From assembly GCA_003533405.1 (NCBI GenBank), contig DQDL01000084.1, positions 1-6,231 of the forward strand: DNA of 6,231 nt. The letters run 5' to 3'. Below, piece by piece: positions 1 to 5,948 of this stretch. Source of the stretch: Clostridiales bacterium (GTDB lineage: Bacteria; Bacillota; Clostridia; Oscillospirales; Oscillospiraceae). Numbering within the stretch: position 1 is the stretch's first letter; every line of letters starts with the position of its first letter. Made by a program: the position numbers and the translations under genes. The notes beneath the pieces are model-generated. The model was not told the DNA's origin. It did not search any database and saw only the letters and a program-made list of their open reading frames with translations.

Positions 1-60
1 AAAAAGGCGAAAATAACCGAAAGGGCACACTGACAGACGATAGGGGTTCGGCTTCCGTCA

Positions 61-88
61 ACTTGCTTTTCTGGCAGGAAAAGCGAGT
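61..88. repeat. Inverted repeat (hairpin), 11-bp stem
   Basis: Bases 61-71 pair with 78-88 over 11 bp, with one G-U pair (64:85), around a 6-nt loop TGGCAG (72-77). No T-run follows on the + strand, so a simple intrinsic terminator in that direction is unlikely. The role is unknown; it may be structure at the end of an upstream transcript or chance. Confidence 0.35.
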
Positions 89-146
89 CCCTGCGTCACG
101 CTCCTTTACTATGTTTACTACACCCGCCGAAAGAAGAATACAAGAC

Positions 147-175
147 TTGAAATTTTCCTCAAAATGTGGTAATAT
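147..175 (+). promoter_or_regulatory. Weak candidate upstream promoter
   Basis: TTGAAA (147-152) and TAATAT (170-175) are separated by 17 nt, and a TGG just before the -10 gives an extended -10 (TGN). Only four of six -10 bases fit the consensus. A transcript from here would start close to the 183-204 hairpin and could read into the riboswitch. The 230-258 promoter is much better, so this is at most secondary. Confidence 0.25.
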
Positions 176-182
176 AAAGCCG

Positions 183-204
183 TCGGAGAAAGAAATTTCT
201 CCGA
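183..204. repeat. Perfect 9-bp hairpin with GAAA tetraloop, possible terminator of an upstream gene
   Basis: TCGGAGAAA (183-191) pairs perfectly with TTTCTCCGA (196-204) around the stable tetraloop GAAA (192-195). Only TTTCC follows on the + strand, so as an intrinsic terminator it is weak. It sits just before the main promoter and could insulate it from upstream transcription. The stem is plainly visible; its function is inferred. Confidence 0.4.
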
Positions 205-229
205 TTTCCTGCGTCCTGCGCAAAAACTG

Positions 230-258
230 TTGATAAATAAGAAATTATTAGTTATAAT
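230..258 (+). promoter_or_regulatory. Sigma-A type promoter of the B12-capture operon
   Basis: The -35 box TTGATA (230-235) matches five of six consensus bases, and the -10 box TATAAT (253-258) is perfect. They are 17 nt apart, the ideal spacing. The expected start of transcription is near 265, roughly 20 nt before the first paired strand of the riboswitch and about 390 nt before the first start codon. No protein operator is evident; control seems to lie in the leader RNA. Confidence 0.75.
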
Positions 259-283
259 GACCTCACAACTTAATTGATATGGA

Positions 284-468
284 AGTACGGTTCTAAAGCT
301 GTAGAAATGAGTTTTGATTAAAAGGGAATCCGGTTCGAGTCCGGAACAGCCGCCATTACTGTATTTGACACAACGGGAGTCCATTTATGCCATTGGTGCT
401 GTCTGTCTGTCGGCGGGCACACTGAGAAGGCGGGCTTTCCGGTCATAAGTCAGGAGACCTGCCGTGCT
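284..468 (+). ncRNA. Cobalamin (B12) riboswitch aptamer
   Basis: The conserved blocks of the cobalamin riboswitch appear in order. AAAGGGAA (321-328) is followed by the TCCGG/CCGGA hairpin (329-333 with 341-345), then a GCCA...CTGT block (352-362), a second ATGCCATTGG block (387-396), GAGAAGG (424-430), and the near-invariant B12 box AAGTCAGGAGACCTGCC (447-463). The closing stem P1 is visible as AGTACGG (284-290) pairing with CCGTGCT (462-468) over 7 bp with one G-U. The family binds cobalamins such as adenosylcobalamin and normally lowers expression of transport or synthesis genes when B12 is plentiful. It lies between a strong promoter and two terminators ahead of the operon, so it should act by transcription attenuation. 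It is the strongest evidence that the downstream transporter handles a corrinoid. Confidence 0.93.
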
Positions 469-485
469 TTTTAGGTTTACATTTA

Positions 486-569
486 CTTTGGCGTGAAGAG
501 TGCAGCCGATTTATCATTGTCCGTTTGGCTTTGGTCGGGGCGCTCGTTTTTTTATGCCTCACGCTAAGG
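486..569 (+). promoter_or_regulatory. Expression platform: competing long-range helices
   Basis: Two alternative pairings are visible. Bases 486-496 can pair with 559-569 over 11 bp (two G-U), enclosing the first terminator and its T-run. Bases 495-504 (containing GAGTGC) can pair with 606-615 over 10 bp (two G-U), which would use the 5' arms of both terminators and so act as an anti-terminator. GCGCTC occurs at both 540-545 and 607-612, so the 498-503 strand has two mutually exclusive partners. The pairings were found by hand; no folding energies were computed. Confidence 0.4.
498..553 (+). terminator. First leader terminator (candidate)
   Basis: GAGTGC (498-503) pairs with GCGCTC (540-545), with a further CCGA/TCGG segment inside (506-509 with 535-538) across a small internal loop. 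One G and seven Ts (547-553) follow. The apical loop is large, about 25 nt, so the hairpin is moderate; an alternative inner stem 504-509 with 525-530 is possible. It starts about 30 nt after the aptamer, a usual place for a riboswitch terminator. Confidence 0.5.
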
Positions 570-605
570 CCAAGCTTGTGATGCCCGTCTCCGGGGATAG
601 ATCGA

Positions 606-644
606 TGCGCTCTTTCATTATTAGAAGAAAGAGTGTATTTTTTT
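606..644 (+). terminator. Second leader terminator, abutting the first ribosome binding site
   Basis: An 11-bp stem (606-616 with 627-637, two G-U pairs) with a 10-nt loop is followed directly by seven Ts (638-644), a classic intrinsic terminator. It ends two bases before the GGAGGT of the first gene and 14 nt before its start codon, so it cannot belong to an upstream gene and must be regulatory. With the B12 aptamer upstream, it is probably the main attenuator. Confidence 0.75.
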
Positions 645-646
645 AC

Positions 647-652
647 GGAGGT
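647..652 (+). promoter_or_regulatory. Ribosome binding site of the dockerin/DUF4430 protein
   Basis: GGAGGT lies 5 nt before the ATG at 658 and fixes that start. It follows the T-run of the second terminator, so the terminator fold could also limit ribosome access. Confidence 0.85.
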
Positions 653-657
653 ATAAT

Positions 658-3360
658 ATGAAAAACACCGGCAAAAGACTGCTCGCCGCCGTGCTTGCGG
701 TAGTGATGCTCGCATCGCTGTCGTTCGTAGCATTTGCGGCGCAGGAAGATGACGACGAATTTAAGGTCGTCGTGTCCATGGAGGGTCTGACCTTGGGTCA
801 GGGCCTGTATTATGAGCCGCAGGCGTACACGCTCGATGAGATAAATGCGCTGCTTTCGCAGGAGGGCTACGGACCTCTTGACCGCAGCGAGGTGACCGCA
901 GGCCTTGCAACGCTTGCGTTCTTCATCGATCACAATATCGATTACACCATGACCGGCGACTGGGCGGACACCGCCTATGTGTCCGGCATCAAGGACATCG
1001 ACAAGGGCTATCTTGATATCCCCTCGGTCATCACCGAAAACGGCGGCCCGACAAATGACGAGAACGACGGCAACAACGACGAGTACCTCGGCGAGTTTGA
1101 CTACGACAGCATGTCCGGATGGATGATCACCGTCAACGACTTCATGATCAATGTCGGCTGCGCAGGCTGGTACCTTGAAAATGAGGATCAGAAGGCGCTT
1201 TGCCCGTCCGACCTCGGCAACACCTATGTCGTCCGTTGGCAGTTCACCCTGCACGGCTACGGCGCCGACCTCGGCGTTGACACCGGCTGGGGCATGCCCG
1301 CATACTTTGAGGGCGCAAAGAAGGCTGCACTGTACGCAGCATACGCAGACTGCACCGACGCCGCCAAGAAGGCGCAGGTCATGTCCGTCATGGAAAACCT
1401 CACCGCAACGCAGGACGAGGTAGACGCAGCAGTCGCAGTTTTGACCGCCGATGACAGCGGCGACAAGGCAGATTACAAGACCGCCCTCAACGAGACCATG
1501 GCACAGCTTGCCGCCACCGTGACTGAGCCGAGCTTCGGTACGGGCGCAGGCGAGTGGAGCGTTCTGTCCCTTGCAAGAGGCGGCTACTACCCCACCGACA
1601 GCAAGTATTTTGCCGATTACTACTCCCGCATCGAGCAGACTGTCAAGGAAAAGGCGGCTTCCGTCAACCTAAACGGTGCACTCCACAAGGTAAAGAGCAC
1701 CGAAAACTCCCGCCTCATCATGGCACTTTCCGCCATTGGCAAGGACCCGACCAAGGTCGGCGGCGTTGACCTTGTCGGCGCATACAGTGCAAACGGTTTC
1801 AGCTGGATAAAGAAGCAGGGGCTCAACGGGCCGGTGTTTGCCCTCATCGCCCTTGATACATATAACTACAAGACCAAGGATGCAACCATCCGCCAGCAGT
1901 GTGTGAACTACATACTCGAGGCGGAGCTATCCGGCGGCGGCTGGGCGCTTTCCGGCACGACCGCAGACCCCGACATGACCGCAATGGCGCTTCAGGCGCT
2001 GGCACACTACGCCGACAACGCCGATGTCAAGGCCGCAGCCGAGCGTGGCTTTGCAGCTCTTTCAAGCATCCAGAAGGATAACGGCGGCTACGCATCATGG
2101 GGCAGCGTAAACTCCGAGAGCATCGCACAGGTCATCGTTGCCTGCACCGCTTGGGGCATCGACCCGAGCACCGACAGCCGCTTTGTCAAATCCGGCGGCT
2201 CGGCAGTTGACGCTCTGCTTGAGTTCTACATCCCCGAGGGCAAGGGCTTTGCCCATGTTCTCGAGACCACCGGCGGCTACACTGGCGGCGAGGTCAACGC
2301 CATGGCGACCGATCAGGCCTGCTACGCACTCGTTGCATACGACCGCTTTGTAAACAATAAAAATGCACTTTATGACATGACCGATGTCGCCCGCCCCGAG
2401 CCTGCCGGCATCTCCGCAAGCATCTCCCTGCCCGCCGAGATCAGCAACAAGAAGGGCACGACCTTCAACGCAATCGTCAGCGTTTCCGATTGGGACAGCG
2501 AAGCAGGCTGGAAGCTCGTTGACGCGACCCTCAGCGTCCCCGAGAATGTCACCGTCACCGGCGTCACCGTGGGCAGCCGTGTCTCCGGCGGCAATGTCAT
2601 GTACAACCTCGATAACGGCAAGCTGCGCATAGTCTACTTCGATGCCGAGAAAAACAGCACCGTCGAAGTCAGCGGCACAAGCTTCCCGGCGGAGTTTTTC
2701 ATCATCGGCCTTGAGCTCACGGACGATATCAGCGTCAAGAACAAGGGCGAGATAACTATCAGCGTTGACGAAATGAACCTCAAAAAGAGCTCGGACGAGA
2801 GCGACGACAGCGCAGTCACCGTCGTTAACACCGCCACCGCCAAGGCAACCTCCGATGTTGTCAAGGGCGTGTCGTTCAGCGCAAAGTGCCTGTATGTCGG
2901 CGACGGCGTTGACCTCATCTCGACCGATAAAATGGCTATCGCCGTGTCCGCCACCGAGCTCTGCAACGGCTCGCAGATAAGCTACAAGGACGGCGCTGTG
3001 AAGCTTCATTACAGCCGCCTGCTTTCTGAGAAGCTCGGCGTGTGCACCTATGTTGCAATGGTCTCCGCAGACACCGACCTTGGCGCATTTTCCGATGCCG
3101 CAAACTACACCTATGACGAGAACGAGACTGCCGATGCACTCGACTTCGGCGACACCAACTCCGACGGCGTTATAAACGCTCAGGATGCGCTCAACGCCGC
3201 AAACGCATGGCTGCGCAAGACCGACGCTCCCGATGACGAGAGCATCCTGCGCACCAATGTCACCGGCGACGGCCGCATCAACACCTCCGACGCACTGGGC
3301 ATCGTTGAGAACTTCGTAAACGGCGATGACTTCGGCGTTGTCGCAAAAGCAGCGGCATAA
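658..3360 (+). CDS. Secreted DUF4430 / alpha-alpha barrel protein with cohesin-like and dockerin modules; predicted corrinoid-capture protein
   Basis: Predicted extracellular binder of B12 or a related corrinoid. Residues 1-28 form a signal peptide (cleavage near AFA|AQ). About 34-205 is a DUF4430 domain: AYVSGI (106-111), SGWMITVNDF (153-162), NVGC (165-168) and a closing RWQFTLHGYG (193-202). An acidic insert lies at 131-150. About 215-266 is helical and FIVAR-like (ATQDEVDAA, 250-258). About 295-575 resembles a terpenoid-cyclase-like alpha/alpha barrel: GGGWA (426-430) with DMTAMALQAL (439-448), NGGYASWG (475-482), GGYTGGE (539-545). Residues 583-735 look like a cohesin; 738-825 are unassigned. 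A dockerin ends the protein: loop one D832, N834, D836, D843; loop two N867, T869, D871, D878. Intrinsic factor and transcobalamin pair the same two fold types in the opposite order. Riboswitch control supports the corrinoid role; ligand binding itself is inferred. First gene of the operon. Confidence 0.85.
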   Translation: MKNTGKRLLAAVLAVVMLASLSFVAFAAQEDDDEFKVVVSMEGLTLGQGLYYEPQAYTLDEINALLSQEGYGPLDRSEVTAGLATLAFFIDHNIDYTMTGDWADTAYVSGIKDIDKGYLDIPSVITENGGPTNDENDGNNDEYLGEFDYDSMSGWMITVNDFMINVGCAGWYLENEDQKALCPSDLGNTYVVRWQFTLHGYGADLGVDTGWGMPAYFEGAKKAALYAAYADCTDAAKKAQVMSVMENLTATQDEVDAAVAVLTADDSGDKADYKTALNETMAQLAATVTEPSFGTGAGEWSVLSLARGGYYPTDSKYFADYYSRIEQTVKEKAASVNLNGALHKVKSTENSRLIMALSAIGKDPTKVGGVDLVGAYSANGFSWIKKQGLNGPVFALIALDTYNYKTKDATIRQQCVNYILEAELSGGGWALSGTTADPDMTAMALQALAHYADNADVKAAAERGFAALSSIQKDNGGYASWGSVNSESIAQVIVACTAWGIDPSTDSRFVKSGGSAVDALLEFYIPEGKGFAHVLETTGGYTGGEVNAMATDQACYALVAYDRFVNNKNALYDMTDVARPEPAGISASISLPAEISNKKGTTFNAIVSVSDWDSEAGWKLVDATLSVPENVTVTGVTVGSRVSGGNVMYNLDNGKLRIVYFDAEKNSTVEVSGTSFPAEFFIIGLELTDDISVKNKGEITISVDEMNLKKSSDESDDSAVTVVNTATAKATSDVVKGVSFSAKCLYVGDGVDLISTDKMAIAVSATELCNGSQISYKDGAVKLHYSRLLSEKLGVCTYVAMVSADTDLGAFSDAANYTYDENETADALDFGDTNSDGVINAQDALNAANAWLRKTDAPDDESILRTNVTGDGRINTSDALGIVENFVNGDDFGVVAKAAA

Positions 3361-3363
3361 GCT

Positions 3364-3984
3364 ATGGAAGAAAAGAAAAACAGCAAGAAAAAAACAATAA
3401 TCATCGTTCTGCTCGTGCTTTTGGCACTTGCGGTGCTGGCGTTTTTCCTGTTCAGGGACGGTGGGGCATTATCTCTTGCACCCGCCGTCACCGTCGAGAC
3501 TCCGAATAAGATGAGCCAAAGCGACAGGGATGAGTTCACGCTTGATGTCACGCTCTCCGATCTCAGAGACGGGCTGTATCCGGCGGCGAGCTTCTCGATT
3601 AACTTTGACTCGAACAAGCTCGAATTTCTCGGGCTCGAGGAGGGCAATGTCGTCGTTCCGTGCGAAAAAAAGGCAAACGGCGCCGTGACCGAGCTTCCCG
3701 ACTGGGGCGTGAATGTCGAGCGCAGCAACGAGATAGGGCAGATAAATGTCATGTACATTGACCTTTCCGGCGGCAGACGGGCATTCTCGAAAGACCTGCT
3801 GCCCGACGGGGACAGGGTGCTCTTTAGGCTCAGGTTCAAGCTCCGTGGCAGCGTGCAAAGCGGCGATATCATCGAGATATCGTTTGCCGATGCGGTGTTT
3901 GCCGCAAGCGATGAAAAAGACAGCCTTGCATCCGTAAAAAACACGCTCAAGACCCGCAGCGGCAGAGTGGTCATAGGAGACTGA
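3364..3984 (+). CDS. Membrane-anchored cohesin-like protein
   Basis: This 206-residue protein begins with a Lys-rich stretch (4-10) and one hydrophobic segment (about 11-30), fitting a signal anchor with the C-terminus outside. The remainder (about 40-205) reads as a cohesin-type beta-sandwich: an early EFTLDVTLSDL strand (57-67), SFSINFDSNKLEFLGLEEG (76-94), a middle strand INVMYIDLSGG (127-137), RVLFRLRFKL (151-160), ISFADAVFA (172-180) and a closing RVVIG. Cohesins bind dockerins, and the preceding gene ends in a dockerin, so this is its likely docking site (inference). It starts 3 nt after the previous stop and I see no good ribosome binding site, so translation is probably coupled. It could instead bind another dockerin or act as a structural sandwich domain. 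Confidence 0.8.
   Translation: MEEKKNSKKKTIIIVLLVLLALAVLAFFLFRDGGALSLAPAVTVETPNKMSQSDRDEFTLDVTLSDLRDGLYPAASFSINFDSNKLEFLGLEEGNVVVPCEKKANGAVTELPDWGVNVERSNEIGQINVMYIDLSGGRRAFSKDLLPDGDRVLFRLRFKLRGSVQSGDIIEISFADAVFAASDEKDSLASVKNTLKTRSGRVVIGD
3975..3980 (+). promoter_or_regulatory. Ribosome binding site of the DUF4430 lipoprotein
   Basis: AGGAGA lies 5 nt before the ATG at 3986 and inside the end of the preceding gene, whose stop codon is 3982-3984. It supports this start. Confidence 0.75.
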
Positions 3985-3985
3985 C

Positions 3986-5053
3986 ATGAAAAAATTTATA
4001 TGCCTTCTTCTTTGCCTAGTGACGCTGTTTTCGGTCACGGGCTGCGATAATTTTCTTGCCGCAAACGAAAATGTTTTGCAGGGGAGCGTTGATCTTGCCG
4101 AGGACGGCATAGTCCCCGAAAGCACCGTACGGCAGATAAAGGACGAAAATGCCGTAGTCGTGTTCTGCGGCAATAGCGGCGCTTACCGCTACGAGTGGAC
4201 GGTGTTCGGCAGCGATATTACCGAGGTCAAGGCGCTCGACTTCGGACTTGATATCGATAACGCCGAAAACGGCATTTACATTGACCTTCATGCCACGGAG
4301 AGCTTCGGCTTTGCGCCGGTTTTGTCCGTGTACCTCGACACGCAGTGGGACTGCCGGACGGCGACGGTGTACAAGTCCGATGAGAAAACGCCGATGTGCT
4401 CTGCGTCCGTCACCGGCGAAAAGACGAGTATTTTAAACTTTGCCGTGACCGAGGTCACGCCTAACATGCTCGTTTCGCCCGACGATATCCCCGCAACGCC
4501 CGCACCCTCCGCATCGACCGACAGGGTCGTGTCCGACGGTAAGCAGACCGAGCAGGATAAGTATAAGACCGACCCCGTGCCTGCGGGCAAGCCCATGCCC
4601 GTTGAGCCGGAGGACACGACGGTCGACAAGCGCACAAAGTATACCTGCACCTTCTCTATAGAGTGCTCGACGATACTCAATAATCTTGACATGCTCGAGC
4701 CGGACAAGCTCGACGCCGTGCCGTCTGACGGCATCATCCTGCCTGCGCAGACGGTCACATTCTATGAGGGCGAGTCGGTGTACGATGTGTTAAAGCGCAT
4801 CTGCGCCGAAAAGGGCATCCACATGGAAGCGTCCTTTACGCCCATGTACAACAGCGCCTATGTCGAGGGCATCCACAACCTGTATGAGTTCGACTGCGGA
4901 CAGGCCTCCGGCTGGATGTACCGTGTCGACGGCTGGTACCCCAATTATGGGTGCAGCCGCTATCAGCTCAAGCAGGGCGAAACCGTCGAGTGGCGCTACA
5001 CCTGCGCCTACGGCGACGATATAGGCGGCGGCTACGCAATGGGAAGCGACTGA
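3986..5053 (+). CDS. DUF4430 lipoprotein, predicted corrinoid-binding partner of the ECF transporter
   Basis: A 355-residue surface lipoprotein. Residues 1-19 are a lipoprotein signal peptide and SVTGC (16-20) is the lipobox, with C20 as the lipidated cysteine. Residues 23-165 form a domain I do not recognise. A Pro/Asp/Thr-rich linker covers about 166-215. The C-terminal part (about 218-348) is DUF4430: VTFYEGESVYDVLKRI (257-272), AYVEGI (291-296), SGWMYRVDGW (308-317), NYGC (320-323), GETVEWRYTCAYGDD (331-345). The same motifs appear in the first gene, so the operon holds two diverged copies of the fold. Six cysteines (221, 227, 273, 304, 323, 340) in this domain could form disulfides. DUF4430 is related to the C-terminal beta domain of transcobalamin and intrinsic factor. 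Directly before ecfT, it is a likely substrate-delivery protein; that role is inferred. It starts 1 nt after the preceding stop. Confidence 0.85.
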   Translation: MKKFICLLLCLVTLFSVTGCDNFLAANENVLQGSVDLAEDGIVPESTVRQIKDENAVVVFCGNSGAYRYEWTVFGSDITEVKALDFGLDIDNAENGIYIDLHATESFGFAPVLSVYLDTQWDCRTATVYKSDEKTPMCSASVTGEKTSILNFAVTEVTPNMLVSPDDIPATPAPSASTDRVVSDGKQTEQDKYKTDPVPAGKPMPVEPEDTTVDKRTKYTCTFSIECSTILNNLDMLEPDKLDAVPSDGIILPAQTVTFYEGESVYDVLKRICAEKGIHMEASFTPMYNSAYVEGIHNLYEFDCGQASGWMYRVDGWYPNYGCSRYQLKQGETVEWRYTCAYGDDIGGGYAMGSD

Positions 5054-5054
5054 A

Positions 5055-5948
5055 ATGGCTAATACCGACACCTTTTCGGGCTATCACCCGACGGTAAACT
5101 TCATATATTTTGCGCTGGTTTTGTTCTTCGGCATGATATTCATGCATCCGGCGTGCCTTGCCGTTGCCGTTTTCGGCTCAGTGGCCTATGCCGTGCGCCT
5201 CACGGGGCGCAAAGCGGCAAGCTTCGGCGTGAAATTCATACTGCCGGTCGTGCTGCTGGCGGTGGTCATAAACCCCGCCTTCAACCACGCAGGCGAGACC
5301 GTTTTGGTCTACCTGTCAAACGGCAACCCCATAACAAAAGAGAGCATCGCATACGGCTTTGCCGCCGGAGCGATGCTCGCTTTGGTGCTTATGTGGTTTT
5401 ATTGCAGCACCGAGGTACTCTCCTCGGACAAGTTCGTGTACATTTTCGGACGGGTCAGCCCTTCGCTTGCGCTCATTTTGAGCATGACCCTGCGCTTTGT
5501 GCCGAAGTTCAAAAAGCAGCTCGACCTTGTCCGACAGGCTCGCCGCAGCGTCGGCTGCGACACGGCAAACGGCAGTGTATTGCAGCGCACGAAAAATGCG
5601 ATAACCGTGCTCTCGGGCATGGTGACATGGTCGTTAGAGAATGCCATCGACACTGCCGACAGCATGAAAAGCCGTGGCTACGGGCTAAAGCACCGCAGCT
5701 CGTTTTCAATTTACCGCTTCGATAAGCGTGACATGCTCATGCTCGTGTGGCTTCTGCTGTGCGGCGCGATAATATTCCTTGCCGCCTTCACCGGCGGCCT
5801 TGGCTGGCGGTACTTTCCGAACATTCGAGGCTCGTTGAGCCCCATGACATTTTGTGCGCTCGCAGCGTATCTTGCGCTGTGCTTAACGCCGACTGTTATC
5901 GATCTGAGGGAGGAGCGAAGATGGAAGTCTTTAATATCGAAAGCTTAA
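5055..5948 (+). CDS. ecfT: ECF transporter transmembrane coupling component EcfT
   Basis: EcfT is the membrane scaffold of energy-coupling factor vitamin importers: it links the two ATPases to a substrate-binding S component. The 297-residue length is normal. The N-terminal motif HPTVNFIYF (11-19) fits the clostridial EcfT subgroup. Hydrophobic segments lie near 15-47, 59-77, 97-118, 132-147, 227-245 and 262-282. Between the fourth and fifth are the two cytoplasmic coupling motifs of the family, seen as ARR (162-164, in VRQARRSVG) and SRG (206-208, in DSMKSRGYG), which contact the ATPases. It starts 1 nt after the lipoprotein stop, with a modest GGAAG upstream (5042-5046), and its last 28 nt overlap ecfA. 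The position behind a B12 riboswitch makes a corrinoid the likely substrate, but EcfT can be shared among S components and does not set specificity. Confidence 0.93.
   Translation: MANTDTFSGYHPTVNFIYFALVLFFGMIFMHPACLAVAVFGSVAYAVRLTGRKAASFGVKFILPVVLLAVVINPAFNHAGETVLVYLSNGNPITKESIAYGFAAGAMLALVLMWFYCSTEVLSSDKFVYIFGRVSPSLALILSMTLRFVPKFKKQLDLVRQARRSVGCDTANGSVLQRTKNAITVLSGMVTWSLENAIDTADSMKSRGYGLKHRSSFSIYRFDKRDMLMLVWLLLCGAIIFLAAFTGGLGWRYFPNIRGSLSPMTFCALAAYLALCLTPTVIDLREERRWKSLISKA
5907..5915 (+). promoter_or_regulatory. Ribosome binding site of ecfA inside ecfT
   Basis: AGGGAGGAG lies 5 nt before the ATG at 5921, inside the 3' end of ecfT. It decides the ecfA start and implies translation of the two genes in overlapping frames. 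Confidence 0.85.

Larger units (their letters stand above)
1..229. other. Upstream stretch without a convincing gene
   Basis: No supported gene lies here. One + strand frame is open from the left edge (position 3) to a TGA at 231-233, about 76 codons, but its translation shows no recognisable domain, and I see no start signal. It could be the tail of a gene entering from the left, but I do not annotate it as one. The visible structures are an 11-bp hairpin (61-88), a 9-bp GAAA-loop hairpin (183-204) and a weak promoter-like pair (147-175). The base composition is mixed to AT-rich compared with the GC-rich operon that follows. Confidence 0.5.

Noticed and set aside
3..233. Open frame of about 76 codons running in from the left edge on the + strand
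   Set aside because: No recognisable domain or start signal, composition unlike the downstream genes, and it overlaps promoter-like and hairpin sequence. A truncated gene tail cannot be excluded.
329..354. A tRNA-like T-arm (stem TCCGG/CCGGA with loop TTCGAGT, then a 3' tail ending GCCGCCA)
   Set aside because: No matching acceptor, D or anticodon arms lie upstream, and the segment fits the P3 hairpin and following conserved block of the cobalamin riboswitch exactly.
118..384. Minus-strand 88-codon open frame across the riboswitch
   Set aside because: It covers the conserved aptamer and promoter on the opposite strand and encodes nothing recognisable.
469..657. Possible small leader peptide gene between the aptamer and the first gene
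   Set aside because: No start codon with a credible ribosome binding site was seen; the stretch is accounted for by the terminator and alternative helices.
2095..3009. Long minus-strand open frame of 304 codons opposite the first gene
   Set aside because: It is a by-product of GC-rich codon use in the real gene; the + strand frame has a signal peptide, ordered domains and a strong ribosome binding site.
3180..4173. Overlapping minus-strand frames of 264 and 234 codons opposite the cohesin gene
   Set aside because: They are Ser/Leu- or Arg/His-rich shadows without domains, while the + strand frame shows an anchor and cohesin-like strands.
5153..5725. Alternative + strand 190-codon frame inside ecfT
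   Set aside because: It is Arg/His/Cys-rich with no domain; the ecfT frame has membrane segments and both coupling motifs.
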